In this document: in pieces, positions 37,579 through 49,290 of the stretch
Layout: the number at the start of each line of letters is the position of its first letter
Numbering within the stretch: the stretch's first letter is position 1
Assembly: GCA_019054805.1 (NCBI GenBank)
Contig: JAHQIY010000006.1
Span: forward strand, 496,001-560,000
DNA length: 64,000 nucleotides
Source: Brachionus manjavacas
Taxonomy: Eukaryota > Rotifera > Eurotatoria > Ploima > Brachionidae
Reading direction: 5' to 3'
Translations under genes and position numbers: made by a program
Notes under the pieces: model-generated
Told to the model about the DNA's origin: nothing
Seen by the model: the letters and a program-made list of their open reading frames with translations, nothing else
The model's database searches: none

Positions 37579-40500
37579 AATAATAATATATATAAGCTAC
37601 AGCAAGACTATCTTGCGGAGGTGGCCTACTAGGAGGTCACCTATGGTAGCTCTTTGCACATTACACATAGAAATTTACTGCAAAAAGAAAAAACTGTTTA
37701 AATTTTTAGGTCAAAATAATAATAAATAATAATAATATAAGTTACAACAAGCTAAAAAAAAAAAAAAAAAAAAAAAAAACATTCATATATTACTTCTCAC
37801 TTTCATATGCTACATATACTACATCACCATTGCATTTGAATTTTAAATTAATCTTTTTCTTTTTTTCTATTTCTTTCTTTTTCTTTTCTTTCTTTTCCTT
37901 TTTTTTCTTTTTTTTCTATGCTAGACTTAGACCGATCCAATCAAGCAAATCAACCAGACCAATCTAGCTCCACAAAGACCACAATCAAGGTAACTCAAAA
38001 TTCTTTTCTTTTTGATCTGATTTTTTATAAATAAATGCTCCTATTCATGATTGTTGACTGGACATGAAGGTATCGTATCGGTTCTTGAACTTGTTGATCG
38101 AGTCGGCGTCTATGACTTTAGCTGGTAGGGCATTCCACTCGTTGACTATCCTGTTGGTGAATGTGTTTGCTCTTTGAAGACATTTGGTCGAGGCCTGGCC
38201 GGACAATCTTCTTGCATGACCTCTGATACCTCCGGCGGGTCCGGGTTGGGATAGTGAACTTGCGGGAACCGGGGGATTCACCCAGCTCACTTCGTTGATG
38301 CCTTTAGTGAGTTTGAACATCTGGATCAGGTCTCCACGTACACTGCGCTCATGAAGGGGAGTTAGTCTAAGGACGGCAAGACGGTCTTCGTAGCGCCAGT
38401 TTCTAATGCGGGGCACCAGTTTGGTGGCCCTTCTCTGCACCTGCTCGAGCATCTTTGCGTCTTTCTTGCTAGGGGACCAGACAACAGCGGCATATTCCAG
38501 GTGGGGTCTAACGTAGGCACAATAAAGGGTCCTGCAGGTATCTAAAGTCCAATATCTAAATGATCTTTTCAACTGGCCGAGTATTCCGGTAGCTCTGTTC
38601 ACTTGATTTTTTATATGAATAGAAAATTTCAAATTACGTGATAATGTAACTCCCAGATCCTTTTCTGTGTCGACGTAAGCTAGTGCACTCCTGGACTCGT
38701 CTTCCCCCATCATTAGTTCGGATTGGGCGTAGCTGTTCTTACCAGACTTGCTAAATTCCATCGCCTTGCATTTGCTCACGTTGAAGAGCATACGCCACGT
38801 GTTTGACCACTCAGAGAGTGCATCGAGGTCATGTTGCAGTGTTGATAGATCACTGGTGCTTCGTATTGTCGCAATCAGTTTACTGTCATCGGCAAATAGT
38901 TTGACAAGGTGGCTGACCGCCGCTGGCATGTCGTTGATGAAGATGACGAACAGAAGCGGACCAAGGACGCTACCTTGAGGGACCCCACTAGACACATCAA
39001 TCCAGTAAGCAGTGTGCTGACCCATCACTGCCCGCTGCTGCCTTCTTGACAAGAAGTCGCTGACCCAATCGACAATGCCTGGACAAAACCCGTAGGCAAC
39101 CAGTTTGGCTCTTAGAGATGCGTGACAAACTCTGTCGAAAGCTTTTGCAAAATCGAGGAAGACAACTAGGACGTGGAATCCCCTATCGATGCCATCGCTT
39201 ATGCGGTCCACCGTCTCTAGTAAATTAGTGAATACTGACTTCTTCAGGATAAAACCGTGTTGATTCGGAACGATCGCTTTGCTGCTGTAGAGGTGATCCA
39301 TCATGACGTCTCTTACCATACGTTCCATCAACTTACAGGGGATTGACGTCAAGGAAATAGGCCTGTAATTACCAGGGGAACTCCTACTACCTTTCTTGAA
39401 GATGGGGCTGATCTGAGCGAGTCTCCAAGCGTCTGGGATCCTGCCGCTGTTGTACGAACTGGTGAAGATAGCGCTGAGGACCTCCGAAAAGGCATTGGCG
39501 CAACTTTTGATGACGAATGGGTGGATACCATCCATGACAGGCGATTTCCTAGGGTTTAGGCGCAGTATGTACTTGCGAACGGTGGCGGGCGAGAAGAAAT
39601 CAACATCTATGTCTTGCTGGGGACTTACCATGAGCTGGAGAGGCGGAGCTTGGCATGGTAGGCGAGGGATGAAGACACTTCCAAATTGGACATTGAGAAT
39701 GTTCACGATCTTGTCACCATCAGTGTGAAAGGCGCCATGACAGTCGAGCAGGCCTTTGATGGAGTCTCTGCATTGCTTCTGGCCGTTAATATAGTTGTAA
39801 AAAAGCTTTGGTTGAAGCTTACAGACCCTGACAATAGATGCTTCGAACTTACAGATGGCATTTCTTACAGCTTGTTTTACCTGCTTGCAGATCAAGGAGT
39901 AAGCGGTTCTCAACTCAAGGCAACAAGGGGCTGATCTAATCCGACAGTAGATTTTGTACTTCATCCTGGTTAACAACTTGATTTTGGGGTTGAACCACTT
40001 CGGTTTGGGGCGCTTGCGTGCTCTTGGCACTTGGTTGGGGATAGCCATGGAGGAGGCAGCGGCATAGGACTTGATTATCCAATCATATGCGATATTGACG
40101 TCCTTATCAATGGGGATGATGCTGTCATAAACGAGGGTACTGAAGAGCTCGTAGTTGCCACGGTGAAGGACTGGGCGAGGGGATACTACAGAAGGAGTAT
40201 GACCGCCAGTGCGGAGCTCGTAATTCCAGGTAAGTGTTGCGTGCAGGCCGTCCTTCTCAGTAAAACCAAGGGGAGGTCCGTGTGTTACTCGGAAGACTCT
40301 GGCAGGATCGCTCGTGACCACGAGATCCAGGATGTTGGTTCCTAGCGTTGGATAGAGAACGTGCTGGGTCAGAAAGTTCTTACCTAGAGTGTCCAAAAAC
40401 TTCAGGCTGGATGGACGTCCTTTGTTGACACAGAAACCTCCTTCTTGGGTCCAGCTGATATCTGGGAAGTTGAGGTCACCGGCCACTAGAAGACTTTTTG

Positions 40501-40707
40501 ATGAAGATGAGCTGCACAGGAAACTCGCATGGCCAATGCACCTGTTGATCTCAAAGTTGAGCTCTCCATCGGCGTATGGGGGCCTATAAATGCACCCAAC
40601 AAGAATAGTTTCGTCTCTGCTCTTGACGTTGCACCATATCTGCTCGCTCCTAGTGTTGGACAGAACCTCGTCGCTGACCTCAAAGCTCTCTACGTCACAA
40701 AGCTCTC
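37579..40707 (-). mobile_element. Young CR1-like LINE copy, 3.1 kb, 5'-truncated
   Basis: Inserted on the minus strand between RVLLSPTL and FINYFSGII of another LINE, with TTTAT on both sides (37574-37578 and 40708-40712). Removing it and one TTTAT restores that frame. It holds a long open frame, a 3' UTR with a conserved-looking segment (AGGTGACCTCCTAGTAGGCC as reverse complement near 37625) and an (ATT)n tail at 37579-37590. Simple CT tracts (37855-37920) and an A26 run (37753) lie in the 3' UTR. Confidence 0.85.
38045..40707 (-). CDS. CR1-like ORF2: endonuclease remnant and complete reverse transcriptase
   Basis: Open from the 5' truncation at 40707 to the stop at 38045, about 887 codons. 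It starts inside the endonuclease (GCIYRPPYADGELNF, AGDLNFPDISW, ending TNILDLVVTSDP), followed by a linker and the polymerase: NYRPISLTSIPCKLMERMV, VVFLDFAKAFDRVCHASLR, SSGVPQGSVLGPLLFVIFIN, active site LFADDSKLIATI, thumb, and AYVRPHLEYAAVVWSP. It ends with FTNRIVNEWNALPAKVID. All palm motifs look intact and there is no stop. GC content is much higher than in other LINE copies here. It copies LINE RNA into DNA at a nicked target; this copy lacks the endonuclease N-terminus, so it could not move by itself. Confidence 0.9.
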
Positions 40708-41690
40708 TTTATTTATTAACTATTTTAGTGGTATTATTAATTCGATACCAGATGACATAAAAGTTGGTCTTTTTGTGATGATATACTGGTATACGAGCAA
40801 AGAAACAAAATTAATTAAAAATAAAATTAAAAGAGTGCAAATACAATATAAAAAAATTCTGCGAGTGTTAACAATTCACAATAAATCCGAAAAAAACAAC
40901 TTAAACCTTGTTCACATCAGAGGGACAAAGACACAATTACCATGCGAAGTTCAATTTAGACTTGAGAATAAACCAAATGATAATACCTTTAACAGCCAAT
41001 CTAATTTTCCTTTGGATCAAACTTGATCTCAAGCTAAAATACGATCAATATTTTAACACGATGATTCAGAAAATGATAATTAATCAAAAAACAATTCAAA
41101 AGTTAAAAAAATTAAACTTTTGAAAACTCGTTTAAACTATGGATAATGAATTACAAAGCTACAACAAGATCATTGATTACTTTCATATAATCGCAAGCAC
41201 AGTGAAGCGTCGTGATTGTGTTTAACAAAATTAAAGCCACTCTTTGATTCAAGTTGTTAGAGAAAAACAAGTTGTTAAGGATAGAAACATCTTTTGCACA
41301 TGGTGCTAAGTTTATTCTTTTCTATAATTAAATAAATATTAAGTGTTGTGTTGTTCAAACTTAGCTAATTTCTTGTTTTACTTTATTTTATTTCTTTTTC
41401 TTATATTTTTTATTTTATATGAACCATTTTGGCTCCGAGTGGCAATTTCATTTAGAAAATAAAATATTAACCAAAGCTTATTATATTTTATTTAAATTAA
41501 TATCCGGCTTAAGAGATATTTCACACAGACAGATTTAATTTAAATAAGAAACTGCAAGTCCTCCAAAACAAAGCTCTCAAACAGATTCAGCGATTTAAAT
41601 TAAAAACCAAAACAGAGGAACTACATCAAAAACTAAATATTGAACAAGTACAACCCAGACTTAAAAAAGTTGTTTACTTATAGATCTTTT
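40708..41690 (+). pseudogene. LINE reverse transcriptase, 3' half (continues 36519-37578)
   Basis: The plus strand resumes with FINYFSGIINSIPDDIKVGL, an active site reading FCDDILVY in a shifted frame, and KETKLIKNKIKRVQIQYKKI. After a gap, 41555-41690 gives KLQVLQNKALKQIQRF and LHQKLNIEQVQPRLKKVVY, the usual C-terminal block. Confidence 0.7.
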
Positions 41691-42084
41691 ATTGAGGAAA
41701 ATGTGAATCACTTGCTCAGATTAGTACAAATATTTTTCACAAAATATCTTAAAAGGCCATTTAAACCTCTTTAAAAAGTTTATTTTAATTTTTAAATTAT
41801 GAAATTTTAACTCTAGAACCTTGCCCTAAGAAAAAACGCGAAAGACCAGATTTAAAAAAAAAATACAAAAAAATAAATAATTTTGTTCTTAAAATATATA
41901 TTATGTTTTTAATTTTTATTTTTTTGTTCTACTTCGATAATTAGATAGTTAGATAAAAAAAAGTAATAAATAAAAAATTTTGCTCTAAATTCAGTTTTTT
42001 TAAATGAAAGAATTTTCTTCTAATTCTGCAATCCCCAGTCGTTTCAACAAAAAATTGTCTTAATAAAATTCGCAATTATTTACA

Positions 42085-42140
42085 GAAAAATATATTTATT
42101 CATATTTTTCAAACAGCATCACTTGAGTGAAGAATAAATA
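42085..42140 (-). repeat. LINE 3'-terminal hairpin, copy 3
   Basis: TATTTTTCAAACAGCAT precedes the stem CACT-TG-AGTG (42120-42129), then AAG and AAATAAACTG. Flanks match copies at 25505 and 32905; stem bases are different but paired. Confidence 0.5.
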
Positions 42141-42299
42141 AACTGAAAAATAGAAAAACAAGAAAAATGTTTAAGTACAGAATCAAGTTTGAAAGGAGCT
42201 TCACTCCTCCATCTTTTTCAGAGATCATTAATTTTATTTTATTTACTTTTGAAGAAAAAAACTTATTTTCTATTTTATTTATTTTATATAAAAAATAAT

Positions 42300-42370
42300 T
42301 TGGGACAAAATCCCTTGGCTGTTTGGAATGAATATTAATTCTCCCTTTCAGCCACGTTAGCGTTAAATTT
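42300..42370 (-). repeat. GC-richer 3'-end repeat, copy 1
   Basis: The reverse complement runs from CTAACGTGGCTGAAAGG through ATTCCAAACAGCCAAGGGAT to a T/A-rich end. It matches 59560-59630. It is probably a LINE or SINE 3' end. Confidence 0.5.
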
Positions 42371-45300
42371 GAGATTTGTAAAGTTATTTTTGATTTTTTA
42401 AAAAATTGAAAATTATTTTCTATATTTTGCCATTTTTCAACATAAACTTTAAACTAAAATAAAATAGTAATTATATTTAAACAAAGCCGTAGAAAAAATG
42501 AAATTTTGTGATTCAATTAAAAAAAATAAAACAAACTCAAAATTATTCTTTTTGAAATACTTAGAATTTTTTTAAATTTGATTAAATTTTTAATGAGCAT
42601 TAATTGAAGCCTCACAAAATTCGCTATCAAACTAGTCCAATTTTTTTTTGTAATACTTAGGGCGAAATTTTAGTCTGGGTTAGAAAAAATAAATGCCCAT
42701 AGGCTCTTTCTGCTTGAGAAAATAATGTCATTAGTGATCTGCAATGGATTTGAAACAATATGAAAAAAAAATTTTACAATTTTTCATTTACTAAAAATAT
42801 TGGATTTAATAAAATGATTATTTATTTTTTATGTATTATCTTGTTTATTAAGGAATTTTGTTTAATATTTGGGGGAAAATAGAAATTTTGTGAGTTTTAT
42901 TCTAATTTTGTTGTATTCGAACTGGATTTCTCAAAATTTAATCAAAAAGTATTTAATTTAAAAAAAATGTGAAACGAATCAAATTTTTTTTCATATTTTC
43001 CTATTTCCTTTTAAAAAAGTTTAAATTTTTAATATGGCTTAGACATCTAAAAAAAAGTTCAGGAAGTTTTTTTTATCGTCGAGGTCCTGATGACATGAAA
43101 GTAATTTGGGATCTCAAACAGCAGCAACTTCTGAATTTTTGTTTTCAAGAGCTATAAAAAAAAGTTGTAAAGAATTTAAAAATAAACCAAGAAATGACCA
43201 TTTTAAGTATAATATTGATTGGAACATTGGACTTATATTTTAAGAAAGTAACGATTTTCTTTTTTATGATATTTTTGAGTTCAGCTCATCAAGATCTTTA
43301 AAAAAATTTACTAAAATTAAAAAAATTTTTTTTTTACTATTACCCCATATCCTTACATAAATATTTTAGAATTTTAGATAAATTTTATTTTGGAAAAATT
43401 GAATTTTTAAAATATCTAACAAAGATTCTAATTTAAATTTTTGGTTAAAACATCATCAAGTCAAATTAACTTTTTTTCTAAATGAAAATGCAATTTTACA
43501 AAATTTACTTTTTTTATTTTGGATTAGAATGGAATTTTTTTTTAAATTTTTTTATCAAAAATATTGGAAAATTAATAAATTAAAGATAAGTATTCAAGTT
43601 AATACATTTTTTTATTTATTTTTAGACTTTTAAGCATTATTTTTGAGAGATATGAGAATTCAAAATTTTAATAAAAAATAAAGATTATATAAACAATTAT
43701 GGCAAAGATTAATTTTTGCGTATTTTCTAAATTTTCCCTGGAAATAAATAATTAAGTTTAAAAATTTCAATTTTGATTTGGGTTAAAAAAATTAATTCTT
43801 TAAAATTTTTTCGAGTGTGCTTTATAATTAACTTTTCAAAGAGGGTATTTTTCCTTATAAGCCAGATTAAAAGTAAAAAAAGAACGAGTGTGGGGAAAGA
43901 AAATTTTCACAGGAGGGGCTAAATTAAATTTTTTTTAATTAAAAAGTAAAGAGAATATAATATTTTAAAATCAAAAGCTAAGAATATTTTTTGCTTTCTA
44001 GATTAAAAATTATTTAAAATTTTTTTCAAAACCTTACAGATATATTATTCTTTAATTTTTTAATAATACAGTAGCACTTCATAAAAAATTGTTTTTTAAG
44101 AAATTTAAAGATCATACCAAAATTAAGTTTTTTTTTTAAATTAATTTCTTATAATTACTGGATAGTTTTTTTCTTATCATTTTGATATTTTAAAAATATT
44201 TTTTTGTGTTTTATTTTTTGTATAACAAAATTAATTAAAAGAAAATGACATAATACTTGATAGGAATTTTTTTCTTATTTGATAAATTAAATTGATGATT
44301 CGATCACAAGTTAAAGAAATAAAAATAAAATGTTATCTCAAAATAATTTAAATTTAACTATAAATTATAATAAATGATCAATTTTTAATTGACGATCATC
44401 TAATAATAAAAATATTTACTATTTATTTTATTAGCAGAATAAAAAAAGGACAGCTTTCTATCTATCAGGAGTGATCAAATTGGTCTTCAAGTATCTTTAA
44501 GATTAAAAATCAAAATTAAAAAAACAAATTAAATAAAATAATAAAAAATTTATGAATCTAAAAATTTTATTTAAATTTTCCGAAAAGAGCATTTTTCTAA
44601 CTTTTTGTCAAATATGTCAGACTTTTCTTCCTCTCTCCTTTATTTTTTATAAAATTTGTGATTCCTGTCTAGTAATCTTATAAAATTTTGTTTTATTAAA
44701 CTCTTTTTATTCTTACCTGAATAAGCTAAAGCACTCAAGTTTTAGTAATTTTATTCGTTTATTTTAAAAACACAGAACTGGTTTATTTCAGCTTGTGGAA
44801 ATATTCTAAAAATAGACGACCACACTTTTATAGATACTATGAATTTAGCTTTTTTAATAGAGTTATTCATACCATTATAATTATTATGGTAAAGTTTTTT
44901 ATTGGTATCAAAGTTAGGTATTAATAAAATAAAGAAAGAAAATTTGTTTTTTTAAAATTCTAAAAAATTATGTTTGATTAAAAATTATTGAATTTTTAGA
45001 GCCATTAGCAACTGAATTTAAAATTTTTGATTAATTTTTTAACCCGCAGGTATTTCTTGCTTTTTTTTGCTAGTGTTGCAACAGGTTTGACATTTCCTGG
45101 CTATCAATTAACTTTCCGTAGTCTTTTCTGATTCTTGTGTCCTCTCTTCTATCTCTTAGAGAATTTCTGTAATAATTTTTATTGTTGATACAGTGGAATC
45201 CTTTTTTAACGATTTTCCTCTTTAAGGAAAAAATTTTCCCGTCCCAATTATTCTACCATCAAATCCCATGTTAATTTTTTCTTTTATTACGACCTTTAAT

Positions 45301-45404
45301 TAGACACTCATTTAATTTTTTTGTTTTTCAAAATGAAGCCTTCTTTTCCAATGTCTCATAGTAATTAAGCAATTTCTTTTTTGTCGGGCAAATTCTTTCG
45401 TAGG

Positions 45405-45990
45405 AGTAGCAGGATGTATCCCATTACATTTTCTGTTCCTCAAGGTTCAGTGCTAGGTCCTTTGCTTTTTTTAGTGTTGATAAGTGATATTCACCAGTTA
45501 TTCAGCGCTTTTTGCTGATGACCTGGTGGCGATTTTCTTTTTTAAAAAGACAGGAAAAGTCATCAAAGTAATTCAAAAGTATTTAAGTGGACTTATGAAT
45601 TGGTTGTCTATTTGGCGCCTTAAAATGAATGTCTCAAAATTTTGTTAAACTATGGAGAATGGATTTAAGATTGTTTGGAAAATTGATACCTTTTAATTCT
45701 AACCCTCTCTTTTTAGGGGTCACTTTTGATGAGTCTTTATGTTTTAATAAGCATTTTCAAAACTTAAGAGTTAGAGCTCTAAAAAGGCTCAACATTATCA
45801 AAGTTTTTTCTCACAGCTCATAAATAAAGCTACCCTCACGAGTATTTATAGAGCCTTAATTGGTTCCCTCTTTGATTACTCTTTCTTTTCTGTTGCATGT
45901 ATTTCTAAGACCAGCTTAAAACTTTTCCAAACACTTCAAAACAGAGCTATTAAATGTATCTATAAGTTAAGGTGGGACAGCTTTCTAAAA
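45405..45990 (+). pseudogene. LINE reverse transcriptase fragment
   Basis: The plus strand reads ITFSVPQGSVLGPLLFLVLI, FADDLVAIFFF, LMNWLSIWRLKMNVSK, then in another frame NPLFLGVTFDESLCFNKHF and LKRLNIIKVFSHSS, then IYRALIGSLFDYSFF and LFQTLQNRAIKCIYKL. Frameshifts are at about 45640 and 45820. Confidence 0.75.
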
Positions 45991-47239
45991 ATAAAAAAAA
46001 GAAGTATTTTAAATGACTAAATTTTTTCAAATTGTTTAATTTTTATGATGTAACTTAAACCATATTTGTTTTTTTTTGGTTTTTTGACTGGGCAGAAGGA
46101 GCTTCACTTGGTACGGGCAGAATGCGCTCATTTCGAATGTAAGCTCGAAGCCTTTTTTTCAATTTAAATTAATTATTAAATAAAAAAATCTTCCACTTGA
46201 TGAGCCATTTTTCTAATTCGTCAAAGTATTTTTTTATCCTTTTTTTCTAGATTTCCTTTTTTTTTAAATGTAGAATGTGACCAAGCAGTCAGCAAAAAGA
46301 ATGAGGATTGATGACTATTAATATTGTATTTAAATGGACTCTTAATATTTGTGCACAATTTTTTTAGTAAAAATTCCACAGAATTAATAACAATCGCCAA
46401 AAAAAAAATAATGCAATAATAAGATTAATATTGTGTCAATTTTTTTAATAAGTAAAAACATAATAAATAAAAATACCAAAAATATTTAATTTTTTCCATT
46501 TAATCAATAAAAAAACCTTTTTAGTAAAAGAAAACTTTAAAAAAATCTACGAGAAAAATTTATTTTTTTCTTAGTACAACCATTTGTTTGGGATGATTCG
46601 AATGAGTCTCATCTGATTCTTTGAATTTGCATCGATAATCATTGATCAATTCTAAAACCAAAGCTGACTCATGAATCGACAATAACATCGACTAATCTCA
46701 TCTTGTTTGCTCTTTAACTCTCAAAAATTCCCTTCCATTTCCTCAAAAATTATCAAAAAATTCAGGTATTTTAAATTCTATATTCTTGGTTCTTATCTTT
46801 TTGTTAGACTTTTGCAAGACTTTTTGATATGGAAATGATTCCGCGTCATTAAGAGATTCGTCTTAAGAATTAAGTAATAAGCTTTCACTTGATTTGGTCT
46901 AATTGACGGATTGCATAAAAATGTTCACTTTTATCAATAAAAACTTCAAGTCATTTACTATTTGAATGAATGCTTAATTTGTTGTCAATAAAAAAAAATT
47001 TTGATTTTTTAAGATTTTAGTTGCAATTTAAATGATAAAAGTTGTAAATTTAATAGATTTGTAAGGCTTTCATTGATTTAATTATTTTATTTATAATTTG
47101 TTCGGAAAAAATAAAGAGATAAAAACATTTAATTTTTGTTGATACTTCATATAAGTTTGTGGTAATTTTTACTAAATTTATTGTGTTCGATACTGACAGC
47201 CATCTAAATGTCGTCTTTTTTAAGAGAATTTTTTTTTAG
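45991..47239. other. AT-rich stretch without genes
   Basis: Nothing supported. Confidence 0.5.
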
Positions 47240-48285
47240 TTAATACTCAAACACCGAACTTTTCAATTGTTTTTTAATACGTAAGTACTAAAAGGGTCCA
47301 AAAAATCCTTAAAAAAATGTTTTTTGATAACATAAGTTACCATAATTATTCAAACTATGCTGAAAAAAAAATATAATAAATAAAATAAATAAATGTCTCT
47401 TATTAATTTTTATTTTGATTAAAATAGAATGTATACTTTTAAGTTAAAATTATTCATAAAATAAATTAGATAAAATATTTTCAAAATTTTTTTCTAAATT
47501 CGTATTACTTGTTCTTAACAATTTTTACAGATAGATTTTAAAACCTTCTCCCTTACACAAAAAGACCACATGTAAATTGCTTACATTTGTCACAAGTAAG
47601 ACTCGATTTGTTTCCATCGCAGGAACAAATTCTTGACCACATGGCTTTGAGAGGAACATTTTGGCATTGAACACTTGTTGCATAAAAGATGCCGATAAAA
47701 ACTAATATATCTCTTTTTGAAAATGAAAGTTGAGAATCTACTGCTTTCGGGTGAGAATTGGTACAATTTAAAATTAAATTTATCATCGCCAAGTCAAAAA
47801 TCATGAAAAATTCTGACAGTTTGGTCTAATTTATTTACGTGTAGCATAGTTGGTCTAACTTTCTCATCTTCAATTTATCATTTTCCTAAGACTTGCCTCT
47901 ACTCCGTTCTCAGTCAAACCCATATCGTTCTTTTTCTCGAATTTTTGTCAATGTAAGTTGCTTATTCTTCTTCAGGCTAATCATTATCTGAGTATTAATC
48001 TGATTCATATTGGGTACTAGGCTGATTTGGTGTTTCCATTTTTTCTTCAAAATCATTATCAAAGTTTCACTTATCCTCATAATCATTATAATTATCATCA
48101 GAGACTTCTTGTTGGGTATCGTACGTGTTTCCAAAAAAGTTCAAGAGCTTGTTAGATAGCTTTCATCGAGACTTGGTTCAAAAAGTTATTATTATTTATT
48201 ATAGGAATTATTGATCCCTCTTCGGGTTTAGCGTATAATTTTTTTTGCATTAAAATAAAAATATTTTGTAATAAAAATTTATTAA
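47240..48285 (-). mobile_element. Internally deleted piggyBac-like element, copy B
   Basis: TTAA at 47240-47243 is followed by TACTCAAACACCGAAC, the family terminal repeat (compare CACTCAAATACCGG at 56306). The minus strand holds the C-terminal frame 47804-47553 (IFDLAMINLILNCTN, SFSKRDILVFIG, CSCDGNKSSLTCDKCK) and the acidic N-terminal region near 47920-48130. The catalytic core is missing at the same point as in copy A. The distal end (about 48285) lacks a recognisable terminal repeat. Confidence 0.75.
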
Positions 48286-48379
48286 GTCAAAGTCAATTAC
48301 TTAATTTTTTTTAAGTCAAACAAATGTCCTGAAATTTTTTAGTGCATATGAAAAAATATAGTAATAAAATAAAATATTA

Positions 48380-48960
48380 AATTAATCCAAAAAATTTACT
48401 ACTCCTAATAGTTAGGATTGCTTGAATATCTTTCCAAAAAATCCAAGTCTTTTCTTTGATTTTCCTCAGTTCTTATTTTTACTGATCAAACTTGCTTTTG
48501 CTAATTTTCGGTCCATTTTAGATAACCGTTGTTTATTGGTGCCATTTTTCGCCCATAACCTCTTTGCTTCATTCTTGGTATTCGAATCTGTTAAAGCTTC
48601 TATTTTCTCAGCAATTGCTCTTTCAATCCGTTCTTGCTCATCTCGTTTGACTTGTCTCATTCTTTCTAAATTCTCACTATTTTTAAGCGACTCAATTAAA
48701 TTAAAAGAATCATTATTATCACCGATATCTAATTCAGCTGAATTAGTTGCATAGTTTTTAACTATTTCTAAATTCAAAGCAACAAATTCATGTAAAAATC
48801 TGACTTGGAAAATAAATTAATTTTCTAATTTATCAAAACGGAATAACTTTCTAAAATAAAAAAACGGGATAATTGTTTTGAATAGGAAAAAGGGATATTT
48901 TTCTTTTTTTTTGGGGTATAGAAAAAAACGGGATAATTTTACTGTCAATTTTTAAAAAAA
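48380..48960 (-). mobile_element. GGGATAA-type element, copy B
   Basis: The minus strand begins with a ladder of repeats: TTGACAGTAAAATTATCCCG near 48955, then ATATCCCTTTTT and AATTATCCCGTTTTT. The charged open frame at 48777-48466 follows. Copies A (27.9-29.8 kb, broken) and C (55.75-56.19 kb, short) share the ladder. Confidence 0.55.
48466..48777 (-). CDS. Charged coiled-coil-like protein of the GGGATAA element
   Basis: 103 codons, family not recognised. After an acidic start (SAELDIGDNNDSFNLIE) comes a long charged helix (ERMRQVKRDEQERIERAIAE) and a basic end (KQRLSKMDRKLAKASL). Its reading frame is supported by copy A: the two differ by base changes, yet the protein is recognisably kept. 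It lies just inside a terminal repeat, so it is probably a transposon protein or its N-terminal piece. Confidence 0.5.
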   Translation of the reverse strand: MNLEIVKNYATNSAELDIGDNNDSFNLIESLKNSENLERMRQVKRDEQERIERAIAEKIEALTDSNTKNEAKRLWAKNGTNKQRLSKMDRKLAKASLISKNKN

Positions 48961-49290
48961 AGAGCTAGGAGACAATTTATTTTTCTGCAATAATGCTGAG
49001 GCTTTTCTCTTGCTGTTAAAAGTGTGTTGCTGAAATTAATATTTCTTTTTGGGACTCAACTCAATTGAAACACTCCATGTGTCTTACAATTCATTTTAAT
49101 TAGACAAAAGGAAAAAAATCTCGCTCAATAATTATTCAGTCAAAATTGTGCACATGTACAACATTTAGCCCGCCTTTTAACTCTAGATTTGAACATAAAT
49201 TTGGATAATTTCGCAACCAAAAAATCAATCAAAAAAAAGAAACAAAAATAAACAAAAACGCAAAACTAATCACTTGGTAACAAAAAGACA
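48961..49290. promoter_or_regulatory. 5' flank of the macro/DTC gene
   Basis: 330 bp between the transposon end and the start codon. No TATA box or initiator could be assigned with confidence. Confidence 0.3.

Larger units (their letters stand above)
41691..45404. other. AT-rich stretch with two LINE 3' ends, no genes
   Basis: Apart from the two repeats at 42085 and 42300 nothing is supported. The 62-codon frame at 42969 has no recognisable motif. Confidence 0.5.

Noticed and set aside
38748..40345. Several plus-strand frames over the CR1-like element
   Set aside because: Antisense shadows of the long minus-strand polymerase frame.
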